From an uncultured Erythrobacter sp. (lineage in GTDB: Bacteria > Pseudomonadota > Alphaproteobacteria > Sphingomonadales > Sphingomonadaceae), in the NCBI GenBank assembly GCA_937899785.1, contig CALCCG010000183.1, positions 1 to 64,000 on the forward strand: 64,000 bases of DNA, written 5' to 3'. The notes beneath the pieces are model-generated. The model worked only from the letters and a program-made list of their open reading frames with translations. It had not been told where the DNA came from and did not search any database. The position numbers and the translations under genes were made by a program. Shown here in pieces: positions 8,173 to 17,173 of the stretch (the stretch's first letter is position 1; the number at the start of each line of letters is the position of its first letter).

Positions 8173-9368
8173 CCAGAACCCTATTCGCCGCCGCGCTGCT
8201 CGCGTCAGCCGCGCCCGTTCTTGCCGACAATCACACGATTGCACCTGGCGATGGTGCTGCTGAGCGCCTGCAGGAAGCGCTCATCCTGGCCGAGCCGGGT
8301 GACACTATCATGCTCGAAGCGGGGCGGTACGCGCTCACCGAAGGGCTCAGTCTCGACGTCGAAGGCGTCACGATCAGGGGCGCTGGCATGGAGGGCGATA
8401 CGCAGTCCATCTTGGACTTCACCAACCAGCAGGGCGCGGGCGAGGGGCTCCTCGTCACCTCGGACAACGTCACCTTGCGCGATTTTGCGGTCGAGAACGC
8501 CAAAGGCGACGGTATCAAGTCCAAAGGCGCCGACAACATCATCTATCACGGCCTGCGGATTGAGTGGACGGCGGGGCCCAAGGCCTCGAACGGCGCTTAC
8601 GGCATCTATCCGGTCGAAAGCTCGAACGTCCTGGTACAGGACAACTATGTGCGCGGCGCTTCAGACGCTGGCATTTACGTGGGCCAGTCGGAAAACATCA
8701 TCGTGCGCCGTAACCGAGTGGTTGAGAACGTGGCGGGCATCGAGATTGAGAACTCGAACTACGCTGAAGTTACTGAAAACCTGACCACAAAGAACACTGG
8801 CGGCATCCTCGTGTTTGACCTGCCGGGCTTGCCGAAAGTAGGCGGCGGCAGCGTGCTGGTCGCGCGCAACGCGGTGATCGACAACAACACCGATAACTTT
8901 GCCCCTGAAGGCAACATCGTCGCCAGCGTGCCCGCGGGCACCGGCGTGATGATTATGGCCAACACTAACGTGCAGGTGCGCGAAAACGCGCTGATCAACA
9001 ACAACACCAGTCATGTGATGCTGATCGCTTACACGCAGGACTACAACGACGATCGCTATCAACCGCGCGCGGTGGACGTCGCGATCAGCGGCAATGTCTA
9101 TTCGAGCGGTGGCACCGCGCCCGATTTTCCGGGCGGGGACATGTTGGCTGCGGCCGTGGGCGGCGCGCTTCCTCCCATCCTTGTCGATGGCCTGCAGCAG
9201 GGCCTGACAGTGACGGATGAGGTGCCGGTCCTGTCGCTCGGCCTTACCAAAGTGGGCCAGCAATTGGCGGAGGCCTCGCCGCAGCCTTGGAGTCAGGCGG
9301 ATGAAGTGCCGTCCAAGCGGCTAGCTGCGGTTGTTCTGCCGGAAGGAATGGAGGCGCGATTGCAGTGA
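8169..9368 (+). CDS. Parallel beta-helix repeat protein (SO_2929-related)
   Basis: A 399-residue exported protein with a signal peptide (LFAAALLASAAPVLA). The body is a right-handed parallel beta-helix with NosD/pectate-lyase-like rungs: repeated segments such as DNVTLRDFAVENAKGDGIKS, ENIIVRRNRVVENVAGIEIE and NAVIDNNTDN. It matches the described family of beta-helix proteins (TIGR03805 type) encoded as a pair with an SO_2930/HNE_0200-type cytochrome, as here. It overlaps both neighbours by four bases. Function is unknown; carbohydrate or surface binding is possible but no catalytic residues are obvious. Confidence 0.85.
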   Translation: MTRTLFAAALLASAAPVLADNHTIAPGDGAAERLQEALILAEPGDTIMLEAGRYALTEGLSLDVEGVTIRGAGMEGDTQSILDFTNQQGAGEGLLVTSDNVTLRDFAVENAKGDGIKSKGADNIIYHGLRIEWTAGPKASNGAYGIYPVESSNVLVQDNYVRGASDAGIYVGQSENIIVRRNRVVENVAGIEIENSNYAEVTENLTTKNTGGILVFDLPGLPKVGGGSVLVARNAVIDNNTDNFAPEGNIVASVPAGTGVMIMANTNVQVRENALINNNTSHVMLIAYTQDYNDDRYQPRAVDVAISGNVYSSGGTAPDFPGGDMLAAAVGGALPPILVDGLQQGLTVTDEVPVLSLGLTKVGQQLAEASPQPWSQADEVPSKRLAAVVLPEGMEARLQ

Positions 9369-10429
9369 AGCTTGCCAATGGGATCTTCCTAGGCGCGCTT
9401 GCCGTGTGCGCCATCGCGATTGGAGCGCGCTCGCTGCCGGCCAGCGCGCTTCCCACGCATCGCGTCAATGTGGAAGCTGTCTTGGGCGTCGAGCAGCTTG
9501 ATGGGAAAGTCAGCAAGTATCCACGCAGCTTGAGCGAATACGGCTTTTTCCTCGACGCCGCTGGGCGCGAGCCCGATGCGCGGGTGATCCCATACGAGCT
9601 CAACACGCCCCTTTATTCCGACGGAGCCGACAAGCTGCGATATATCTTTCTGCCCGAAGGCGCGACAATGACGGATACGGGCGAGGGCGGGTTGCTCGAC
9701 CTCCCTGTGGGCTCTGCGATCATCAAAACCTTTGCTTTCGGCGGGGGAGAGGATCAACACTATATCGAGACGCGCCTGCTGCTGCACCGCGCCGATGGCT
9801 GGCTGGCGCTGCCGTACAAGTGGAATGAGGAACAGACCGAGGCGAAGCTCGCTCTGGTGGGTGCACGGATGGAACTGACCCGGCCTGACGGAGAAACGAT
9901 CAGCTATCAGGTCCCCAACAAGAACCAGTGTAAACAATGCCATGTGAAGCACGATGTGGTGACGCCCATCGGACCCAAGTCGCGCAACCTGTCGCGGGGC
10001 TGGCTTGCCGCGCAGGCGAGCGCGGGCCGGATCGAAGCCTTGCCAGCGATCCATGACACGGTGCCGCAGTGGGAGGGGCGAGCGCATAACTCGGACAAAG
10101 AGGCGCTCGCTCGAGGTTATCTCGATGTGAACTGCGCGCATTGCCACCAGCCCGGAGGCAGCGCGTCGAACAGCGGGCTGGACCTGCGCTGGGAGCAGAA
10201 AGACACCTACGCGGTTGGCATTCGCAAGCCGCCGGTCGCTGCCGGGCGCGGAGCGGGCGGTCACAAAGTCTCGATCGCGCCGGGTGATCCCGATGCCTCT
10301 ATCCTGCTCTACCGCATGAGTTCCACCGAACCGGGCGTCGCCATGCCTGAGCTGGGCCGCTCGACCAATGATGACGACGGCATCGCGGCCATCCGCGCCT
10401 GGATTGAAAGTATGGAGGCGTCCTCTTGA
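9365..10429 (+). CDS. SO_2930/HNE_0200-family diheme c-type cytochrome
   Basis: A 354-residue exported protein with an N-terminal hydrophobic signal. Two CxxCH heme c sites are visible: CKQCH near residue 196 and CAHCH near residue 259. The segment ELNTPLYSDGADKLRYIFLP matches the conserved core of the HNE_0200 family (TIGR03806 type), which co-occurs with the upstream beta-helix protein. Translation starts at GTG overlapping the previous stop, and the stop overlaps the TTG start of the hydrolase. It presumably acts in periplasmic electron transfer. The substrate of the module is unknown. Confidence 0.87.
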   Translation: MKLANGIFLGALAVCAIAIGARSLPASALPTHRVNVEAVLGVEQLDGKVSKYPRSLSEYGFFLDAAGREPDARVIPYELNTPLYSDGADKLRYIFLPEGATMTDTGEGGLLDLPVGSAIIKTFAFGGGEDQHYIETRLLLHRADGWLALPYKWNEEQTEAKLALVGARMELTRPDGETISYQVPNKNQCKQCHVKHDVVTPIGPKSRNLSRGWLAAQASAGRIEALPAIHDTVPQWEGRAHNSDKEALARGYLDVNCAHCHQPGGSASNSGLDLRWEQKDTYAVGIRKPPVAAGRGAGGHKVSIAPGDPDASILLYRMSSTEPGVAMPELGRSTNDDDGIAAIRAWIESMEASS

Positions 10430-11406
10430 AGTGGTTTGTGCGTGTTCTTGGCGTTTTGATCGCCTTGCTGGTCGTCCTGTTTGTCATCTTCCGCACCCCT
10501 GACACCGACCCAGACGCCATGCGCGCCAAGTATGGCGGTGCGCCTTCGCAATTTGTCGAGCTGCCGTCAGGTCAGACGATCCATGTGCGCGATGAGGGTG
10601 CGGGTGACGGGCCGCCGATCATTCTGATCCACGGCGCCAATTCGAGCCTGCACACCTGGGACCAATGGGCAAAGGAGCTCACACCCAATCACCGCGTTAT
10701 TCGATTTGATACGGTTGGCCACGGCCTCACCGGCGCGGCCGAGGATGGCGATTATTCGAAGGAGCGCTACGTCGCGGATCTGGACGCTTTGGCCGAGCAC
10801 TTTGAGCTTGAGACCTTTGTGGTGGCGGGCAGTTCGATGGGGTGATGGATTTCCACCGCTTACGCGATTGCGCACCCCGATCGTGTCGCAGGTCTTGCGC
10901 TGCTCAACGCTAGCGGCGCGCCGCGCAAGCCCGACGAGGGACGCTTGTATTTGGGCGCGACTATCGCGCAAACACCGGTGCTCAATTCGATCATGACGAT
11001 GATCACACCGCGTGATCTGGTGCGCTCCAGCCTAGAGGACGCGGTCGCCGATCCCTCGGGGATCACCGAAGAGACGGTTGATCGCTATTGGGAATTGCTG
11101 CGCTATCCCGGCAACCGCCAGGCGGCGGTGGACCGCGCCAACACCCCGCGCGGCGGTCCGTTTGCGCCCGAGGATGTGGCGGGTCTTACCATGCCTTCTC
11201 TGGTCATGTGGGGCGCGCTTGATCAGGTCACACCGCCCAGCGGCGCGGAGTTTTACGCTGAGCACCTGCCTAATGACACCGCCATCACTTATGACGCGGT
11301 GGGTCACGTCCCCATGGAAGAGGCTCCCGAAACCTCGGTTTCGGACTTTGAGAAGTGGCTGCTTAACCTTGCGGAAACCATACAAGAGCCCGAAGCGGCA
11401 GAATAA
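10426..11406 (+). pseudogene. Alpha/beta hydrolase interrupted by an in-frame TGA
   Basis: One continuous reading frame of 326 codons is split by a single TGA at 10843-10845. The first part (139 codons, TTG start overlapping the cytochrome stop) has a membrane anchor (VLGVLIALLVVLFVIF), the oxyanion region LIHGANSS and the nucleophile elbow GSSMG. The TGA falls exactly where family members have the Gly after this elbow, so GGA-to-TGA is the simplest change. Beyond it the frame continues as WISTAYAIAHPDRVAGLALL and supplies the acid (GALDQVTP) and His (VGHVPMEE) of the triad. It is either a recent nonsense mutation or a sequencing error; if intact it is an inner-membrane-anchored hydrolase of the cytochrome module. 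Confidence 0.8.
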
Positions 11407-11483
11407 TTCCTACCCTATGGACGCTGGCGCGCGTTCATCGCTACACCTTAAAGCAGGGCTAACCGGATTCGAGGGACTGGGCG

Positions 11484-12188
11484 TTGCGCAAACTGGGCAT
11501 GATTGGCGGAATGAGCTGGGTCTCGACCGGTATTTATTACGATAGAATCAATCGGATAGTGCAGCGTCGTGCGGCTCCCATGGCGAGCGCACCGCTTCTG
11601 ATCGAAAGCCTCGATTTTGCTCAAATGTACGCCATCCGCGATGACAAGGATTGGAAGAGGGCTGCCGACGTCCTCGCTGAAAGCGCCAAACGTCTAGAAG
11701 GCGCTGGGGCCGAGGCGCTGATCATCGGCGCGAACTCCATGCACAAGCTCTATGACGATGTGGCCGAGGCCGTCGAGATACCCATTTTGCACATCGCTGA
11801 CTATATAGGCGCTGCGCTCAAGTCGTCGGGCCACAAGAGTGCGGCTTTGTTCGGTACACGCAACGTCATGACGGAAAGCTTCTACCGAAAACGATTGGTG
11901 GCTCAGGGCATTGATCTCCTCCCGCCGGATATGGCCAATGTCGAGGCGCTTGATAGGATAATCTATGACGAACTCATGGTGGGTAAGGTGACCCGTGACG
12001 CGCAGCGCTCGCTCAAGACCATGTTCACCAACAAGGCGCAGGAAGGCGCGGATGCGATTGTGCTCGCTTGCACCGAGTTGGACCTTGTGGTGGATGTTGA
12101 TGCCAATGTGCTTCCCGTGTTCGATTCCACTCGAATTCACTGCGACGCGGCTGCGGATTGGATCTTGGGGCAAGAACCCGCGCAGTAG
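11484..12188 (+). CDS. Aspartate/glutamate racemase family protein
   Basis: A 234-residue cytosolic protein opening with MRKLGMIGGMSWVST, the YgeA/aspartate racemase signature, and with the second catalytic motif ACTELDL near residue 194. The first catalytic position, usually Cys or Thr before Asn-Thr-Met-His, reads GANSMHK, with Ala instead. The start is TTG, supported by GAGGGA seven bases upstream and by alignment to the family start. It stands alone downstream of the broken hydrolase. Racemase activity is therefore uncertain; a one-base mechanism or a related lyase/isomerase reaction is possible. Confidence 0.8.
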   Translation: MRKLGMIGGMSWVSTGIYYDRINRIVQRRAAPMASAPLLIESLDFAQMYAIRDDKDWKRAADVLAESAKRLEGAGAEALIIGANSMHKLYDDVAEAVEIPILHIADYIGAALKSSGHKSAALFGTRNVMTESFYRKRLVAQGIDLLPPDMANVEALDRIIYDELMVGKVTRDAQRSLKTMFTNKAQEGADAIVLACTELDLVVDVDANVLPVFDSTRIHCDAAADWILGQEPAQ

Positions 12189-12342
12189 TCTGCCGTTGGT
12201 CGCGGATAGAAAACCGTTGATCGAATGATACAATTGCAAAGGGTGCAAGTTCGTCGCGTGGCCCCTAGATGCCCGCCGCAAGCTGTAACTGAATTGTAAC
12301 AGTCAGCTTAACGGGTCCTCGGGTCGCAATCCGAAGATCCGT

Positions 12343-12384
12343 GGGGCCACTCACCACCCCCCAAAGCACCCGGTGGGTGGCCCC
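12343..12384 (+). repeat. 13-bp inverted repeat (stem-loop) before the dGTPase gene
   Basis: GGGGCCACTCACC and GGTGGGTGGCCCC can pair over 13 positions with one G-U wobble around a 16-base C-rich loop. No T-run follows, so it is not a standard intrinsic terminator. It lies in the 218-base gap between the racemase and dGTPase genes and could be a leader element or an RNA processing site. Confidence 0.5.
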
Positions 12385-12506
12385 CTACGCTTTCTCAGTG
12401 TGGCGCCGTGATTGGTCCAAAGGGACCAGTGACCTTGGCTTTCCACTCTTATCGGCCTCAGGCTGGCGCAGTTTACGATCTGTTCCCGTTGAGCGCGTCC
12501 GCACAG

Positions 12507-13718
12507 GTGACTAATTGCAGTGGTGTGACACCTCGCGCCCCCTTTGCCGCTGATCCCGCCGCGCATGGCGGCCGCGAGTTTGCACGTATCGCGAGCCCGC
12601 GGCCTCAAGCCTTGGCTGCCCAGATGGAGGTGAGAGGCCCCCGGACCGACTTTCAGCGCGACCGCGACCGCATCATCCATTCGATGAGCTTTCGGCGTTT
12701 GAAGTCGAAGACCCAGGTCTTCATCGCGCCAGAGGGCGACCACTATCGCACCCGTCTTACGCATAGTCTTGAAGTGGCGCAGATCGGACGCGTTATCGCG
12801 CGCGCTTTGGGAGTGGACGAAGACCTGACCGAAGCGATTTGCTTGGCCCACGATCTGGGACACCCGCCCTTCGGTCACGCCGGGGAAGACGCGCTCAGCG
12901 ACGCGATGGTGCGCTTTGGTGGTTTTTGTCACAACGCGCAGGCGCTGCGCACGGTCATGCGGCTCGAAAGCCCCTACCCCGAGCATGATGGGCTTAACCT
13001 GACATGGGACCTTCTTGAGGGACTCGCTAAGCACAACGGCCCGGTCGCTCAGCCAAACTGGGCGCTGGCCGAACTCGACGCAGACTTTCCGCTGGCGCTT
13101 CGCACCTGGCCCTCGCTCGAGGCACAGATTGCGGCGTTGTCGGATGATATCGCGTACGACAATCACGACATAGATGATGGACTGCGCGCCGGATTTCTGG
13201 ATCTCGATGATCTGCTCGAGCTTGAGTTCCTTGCCGATCAGTGGCGCGCTGTTGAGCGGCGGTTTCCTCGCGCGCCTCGCGATCGGCAATTGCGCGAACT
13301 TGTGCGTGATCAGATCGGTGTGATGGTCAACGATGCGCTGGAGCACACGCGCGAAGCCGTGGCGGGTATGGAATCGGTGGCGGATGTTCGCGCCAGCGGT
13401 CGTCGGCTCGCCGGTTTTTCGCCTATGATGGGAGATTATGAGCGCACTCTGAAGGCTTTCATGTACGAAAAGCTCTACTACCATCCTGATCAGGTCGCAG
13501 CGGCGGAGCGCGCGCGCGACGTTGTGGCGCGTCTTTTTGCGGCCTACTCGCAGGACAGTTCCTTGATGCCCGATCGTTGGCGGGCTGTGCTTCCCCAAGA
13601 AGAGCCGCATCGTTCGCGAATGATTGCGGACTTTGTCGCTGGAATGAGCGATCGGTTTGCGATGGATTCCTGCGCTGCGATCTACGGCACACAGCCCAAA
13701 GGTCTGGTCAATGTCTGA
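12507..13718 (+). CDS. dgt: Deoxyguanosinetriphosphate triphosphohydrolase-like protein (HD domain)
   Basis: About 400 residues of the dGTPase family, which hydrolyses dNTPs to nucleoside and tripolyphosphate. The family core begins at FQRDRDRIIHSMSFRRLKSK. The HD metal site is seen as RLTHSLEVAQ, then LAHDLGHPPFGHAGE, and further on LSDDIAYDNHDIDDG. The track frame starts at GTG 12408, but the first ~33 residues do not look like the family. GTG codons at 12507 or 12525 give the usual length; none has a clear Shine-Dalgarno, so the start is unsettled. The stop overlaps the next gene. Confidence 0.88.
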   Translation: MTNCSGVTPRAPFAADPAAHGGREFARIASPRPQALAAQMEVRGPRTDFQRDRDRIIHSMSFRRLKSKTQVFIAPEGDHYRTRLTHSLEVAQIGRVIARALGVDEDLTEAICLAHDLGHPPFGHAGEDALSDAMVRFGGFCHNAQALRTVMRLESPYPEHDGLNLTWDLLEGLAKHNGPVAQPNWALAELDADFPLALRTWPSLEAQIAALSDDIAYDNHDIDDGLRAGFLDLDDLLELEFLADQWRAVERRFPRAPRDRQLRELVRDQIGVMVNDALEHTREAVAGMESVADVRASGRRLAGFSPMMGDYERTLKAFMYEKLYYHPDQVAAAERARDVVARLFAAYSQDSSLMPDRWRAVLPQEEPHRSRMIADFVAGMSDRFAMDSCAAIYGTQPKGLVNV

Positions 13719-14475
13719 AGGCTGGCGAGAAGGGGGCTTTCGGGCTAGTCGTGCGCCGCAAGGAAGGGACGCTCAGCGCCAATCCGAACAGCCCGAGCGC
13801 GTGGGGCTGGTCGGGGCAACCGGCCTAATCGGCAGCACCTTAATCCAGATATCGAGCGCAAGCGACGTCGCCCGCATGGTTGGCATTGCTCGGCGCGAAA
13901 TCGAAATGCCACAAGGCGCCCGTATGGAGCTGTTTGTCGCCGATCCCGAAAAGTGGGGCGAGGTGCTTGCCGCTGTGCGACCGCACGCTCTCATTTGTGC
14001 GCTCGGCACGACCTGGCGCAAGGCGGGCAGGACGGAAGAGGGTTTTCGCGCCGTTGACCAGGATCTGATTGTTGAGACCGCGCGCTCTGCAAAGGAAGCG
14101 GGGGTCTCAAACCTGGTTTTGATCAGCGCGGCGGGCGCGGATCCGCGTTCAAAGAATCTCTACCTAAGGGTAAAGGGCGAAACGGAAATTTTGGTGGCGG
14201 CTCAAAAGTTTAAACGGCTTGATATCCTGCGGCCAGGTCTTCTTCGTGGGCAGCGCGTGGGCGACTTTCGGTTTCTTGAACGGCTCGCCTTGGCTATGAG
14301 CCCGGTGATCGAACCGCTTTTGCCCCAGAGATACGCCGCCTTTCGCTCAGTTGGCTCGCAATTGGTGGCCGAGGCGGCGTTGGGCCTTGCCATGCGCCGG
14401 GCCGCAGGGCGCTTTATTCACGACAACGAAGCGATGCGGCGAGCCGCCCGCGAATGGCGGACACGATCGGAGTAG
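13711..14475 (+). CDS. NAD(P)-binding Rossmann protein, HTATIP2/NmrA-like
   Basis: A 254-residue atypical short-chain reductase. After a ~30-residue polar N-terminus comes the nucleotide-binding motif GLVGATGLIGSTL, then ALGTTWRKAG and VLISAAGADPRSKNLYLRVKGE, typical of HTATIP2-like oxidoreductases, and LDILRPGLLRG. The ATG at 13711 lies inside the dGTPase stop region (overlap of eight bases), so the genes are probably co-translated; the track start at 13657 lies well inside dgt and is not used. Substrate unknown. Confidence 0.78.
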   Translation: MSEGWREGGFRASRAPQGRDAQRQSEQPERVGLVGATGLIGSTLIQISSASDVARMVGIARREIEMPQGARMELFVADPEKWGEVLAAVRPHALICALGTTWRKAGRTEEGFRAVDQDLIVETARSAKEAGVSNLVLISAAGADPRSKNLYLRVKGETEILVAAQKFKRLDILRPGLLRGQRVGDFRFLERLALAMSPVIEPLLPQRYAAFRSVGSQLVAEAALGLAMRRAAGRFIHDNEAMRRAAREWRTRSE

Positions 14476-14481
14476 ACCCGG

Positions 14482-14928
14482 ATGGACTGGAGCGTTGTCT
14501 TCAATGGCGTCAATCTCGTTGCTTTGGTCGCCTGGCTATTGTTGATCGGTGCACCGCGTTGGCCCGCTTTGCTCTCCGGAATCCTCTATCTCGCGATCGG
14601 TGGGCTTTGCGCGCTCTACGCGAGCATGGTGATCAGTGTTTTGAGCGGCTTCATCCCTGCGGGAAATGGGGGCGCGGATTTCACCACAATCGAGGGCATC
14701 CGCGCGATTTTCGCTAGCGACGTTGGAGTGGTGATCGGCTGGACCCATTACCTCGCCTTTGATCTGTTTGTTGGCCTTTGGATTGCCCGCGACGCTGACG
14801 CGAAGTTCTTTTCGCGCTGGGTGCAGGCGCCGATCCTGCTGGCGACTTTTCTGGCCGGTCCGCTTGGGCTGATTATCTGGCTTGTCATCCGCGAGCCGCG
14901 CGCGCGGGCAAGGGGACGCTTTCACTGA
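14482..14928 (+). CDS. ABA4-like (DUF4281) membrane protein
   Basis: A 148-residue integral membrane protein with four hydrophobic segments. The pattern IGWTHYLAFDLFVGLWIARDAD followed by LATFLAGPLGLIIW is the signature of the ABA4/DUF4281 family. The plant member ABA4 is needed for neoxanthin formation, and bacterial relatives occur in carotenoid producers, so a link to carotenoid or polyene handling is plausible but unproven here. It starts six bases after the Rossmann gene and probably shares its transcript. Confidence 0.8.
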   Translation: MDWSVVFNGVNLVALVAWLLLIGAPRWPALLSGILYLAIGGLCALYASMVISVLSGFIPAGNGGADFTTIEGIRAIFASDVGVVIGWTHYLAFDLFVGLWIARDADAKFFSRWVQAPILLATFLAGPLGLIIWLVIREPRARARGRFH

Positions 14929-15000
14929 CGGCAAAACGGCTGGACGGCTGGTCCGGCGCTGCTAAGCTTTGGCAAAGCGTTCCGTAAGGGAGAGACGTAC

Positions 15001-16563
15001 ATGGCTAAGAGCGCGAAAGCAGACTATACCTCTTTAGACGAATTCCTGACCTATTGGGCCCGTGAGCGTCCCGATGGCGTTGCGCTTGAAGAGGGTGAGC
15101 GGCGTACAACCTACGGCGAGGCCGAGGCTTTGACCCGCCAGCTTATGGCGTTCCTTGCGGCGCACGGTGTGACCAAAGGAGATCGTTTCGCCTATTTGGG
15201 TAAGAATTCAGACCGCTATTTTCTTCTGCTTTACGCCGCTGGGCGAATGGGGGCGGTGATTGCGCCAATCGGTTGGCGCCTCGCCCCGCGCGAAATCGGC
15301 TATATCCTTGGCGATACGGGGTCAAAGCTGCTGCTTGCCGAAGCCGAATTCCTCGATACGGCGAAGGCGGTTTGTGGCAGCATGGAAGGCGGCCCTGCGG
15401 TGTTTGATGCGGTTGAGGCGTTTACGGCCGCTAGAGACATGGTGCTGACCGCCGTGACGCCGCCGCATCCGGATGAGCCGGTGTTGCAGCTTTACACGTC
15501 CGGCACCACGGGCAATCCGAAGGGCGCGCAGCTTTCGAACCGGAACCTCTTTTCGCTGCGCAAGCCGAGCGTCGAAGCCGATTTGCCGTGGCAGAAGTTC
15601 GAGGCAACGGATTGCGTCCTAGGCGCCATGCCGATTGCTCATATTGGTGGAACGGGCTCCGGGCCGATTGCGGTTGGCAATGGGATTCGCATTCACATTC
15701 TCCCTGAATTCACGCCACTTGGTGCGCTTGAGGCGATTGAGGGCGGGGCGACTTTGCTGTTCCTTGTTCCGGCGGCGATCCAGATGATGATCCAACACCC
15801 CAGAGCAGCCGAAACTGACTTTTCCGGTTTGCGTTACCTCATGTATGGCGCTGCGCCTATGCCACTGGAATTGCTCAAGGAAGCCGTTCGCACCATGCCC
15901 GACACCGGCTTCATGCAGGTCTATGGTATGACTGAGACGACCGGCACGATTTCGATGCTGCCGCCGGAGGATCACGACCTTGCCGGCAATCAGAGGATGC
16001 GGTCAGCGGGCAAGGCGGTCCCAGGGGTCCAGATCGAGGTGCGGGGGGGCAACAACAAAGAGCTGCCGCGCGGCGAGATTGGCGAGGTGTGCATCCTCTC
16101 ACCATCAAACACAGCCGGGTACTGGAAGCTGCCGGAAGCGACCGCCAAGACGATTGATCCAGATGGCTGGCTGCACACCGGCGATGCGGGGATCATGGAC
16201 GACGACGGATATGTCTACATCCAGGATCGGATCAAGGACATGATCATTTCGGGCGGCGAAAACGTCTACCCCGCCGAAGTCGAAAGCGCGATCTACGGCC
16301 ACCCGGCGATTGCCGAGGTCGCGGTGATCGGCATACCGAGTGAGAAATGGGGTGAGGAGGTCAAGGCCTGCATCGTCGCCAAGCCCGGCATGGAAATCGA
16401 CTGCAACGATGTGATCGCCTATACGCGCGAACGAATTGCGGCCTTTAAGGCGCCGAAAAGCGTTGATGTCATTCCCGAAATGCCACGCAACGCTTCGGGT
16501 AAGATCCTGCGCCGCCAATTGCGCGCGCCCTATTGGGAGGGACAAGAGCGGCAGGTCAACTGA
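15001..16563 (+). CDS. AMP-binding acyl-CoA synthetase
   Basis: A 520-residue ANL-superfamily ligase that activates a carboxylic acid as acyl-AMP and transfers it to CoA. The P-loop motif LYTSGTTGNPKGA lies near residue 165, the A5 motif QVYGMTETTG near 305, DGWLHTGDAG near 385, and the C-terminal catalytic lysine motif PRNASGKILRR near 500. Length fits medium/long-chain fatty acid CoA ligases. The ATG at 15001 is preceded by AAGGGAGAGACGTAC. It is followed 12 bases later by the DUF938 gene. The acyl chain it uses cannot be told from sequence. Confidence 0.9.
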   Translation: MAKSAKADYTSLDEFLTYWARERPDGVALEEGERRTTYGEAEALTRQLMAFLAAHGVTKGDRFAYLGKNSDRYFLLLYAAGRMGAVIAPIGWRLAPREIGYILGDTGSKLLLAEAEFLDTAKAVCGSMEGGPAVFDAVEAFTAARDMVLTAVTPPHPDEPVLQLYTSGTTGNPKGAQLSNRNLFSLRKPSVEADLPWQKFEATDCVLGAMPIAHIGGTGSGPIAVGNGIRIHILPEFTPLGALEAIEGGATLLFLVPAAIQMMIQHPRAAETDFSGLRYLMYGAAPMPLELLKEAVRTMPDTGFMQVYGMTETTGTISMLPPEDHDLAGNQRMRSAGKAVPGVQIEVRGGNNKELPRGEIGEVCILSPSNTAGYWKLPEATAKTIDPDGWLHTGDAGIMDDDGYVYIQDRIKDMIISGGENVYPAEVESAIYGHPAIAEVAVIGIPSEKWGEEVKACIVAKPGMEIDCNDVIAYTRERIAAFKAPKSVDVIPEMPRNASGKILRRQLRAPYWEGQERQVN

Positions 16564-16575
16564 ACGCTTGTCGCC

Positions 16576-17172
16576 GTGAAAAAGCACGCGCCCGCCACTC
16601 TTCGCAACCGCGACGCGATCTTGTCGGTTTTGCGCGAGGAATTGCCGGTGACAGGCCGTGTACTCGAAATCGCGGCGGGTTCGGGCGAGCATGCGGTGTT
16701 CTTTGCCCGATGGCTGGCCCCTCGCAAATGGGTGCCCACGGATCCATCGCCCGACGCGCTCGCCAGTATCGCTGCCTACGCGCGCGAGGCCAAACTGCCT
16801 AATCTTGAGGCACCCCTGGAACTCGACGCCAGTGTTCCAGACTGGCCAGTTGCGAAGGCTGATGCAATTGTGTGCATCAATATGGTCCATATCAGTCCGT
16901 GGACTGCGACGCAGGGGCTGTTTGCCGGCGCTGCCCAAATTCTAAGCAACTCCCGGTCACCCTTGATCCTCTATGGACCCTATTTCGAGTCCGGTATTCC
17001 ACCAGCGGTGTCCAACCTCCAGTTTGACGCCGGGTTGAAAGAGCGTAATCCGAACTGGGGCATCCGCAATGTGGATGATGTGGACGCTGTGGCCAGCGAT
17101 CACGGCTTTGCGCGTCGCTCTCGGCATACAATGCCCGCGAACAACCTGACGCTGGTCTACCGCAGGATGTGA
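16576..17172 (+). CDS. DUF938 family SAM-dependent methyltransferase-like protein
   Basis: A 198-residue cytosolic protein. It opens with a conserved region (KHAPATLRNRDAILSVLREE) and has the glycine-rich SAM motif VLEIAAGSGEHAVFFAR at residues about 30-47, followed by WVPTDPS and the INMVHISPW segment typical of DUF938. The start is GTG, 12 bases after the ligase stop. Its methyl acceptor is not known. Confidence 0.83.
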   Translation: MKKHAPATLRNRDAILSVLREELPVTGRVLEIAAGSGEHAVFFARWLAPRKWVPTDPSPDALASIAAYAREAKLPNLEAPLELDASVPDWPVAKADAIVCINMVHISPWTATQGLFAGAAQILSNSRSPLILYGPYFESGIPPAVSNLQFDAGLKERNPNWGIRNVDDVDAVASDHGFARRSRHTMPANNLTLVYRRM

Positions 17173-17173
17173 C

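Noticed and set aside
10843-10845. TGA as selenocysteine or Trp codon in the hydrolase
   Set aside because: Homologues have Gly here, there is no visible SECIS-like hairpin, and other genes in the window use TGA as stop.
12351-13610. 419-residue minus-strand frame
   Set aside because: Antisense to the HD-domain dGTPase gene.
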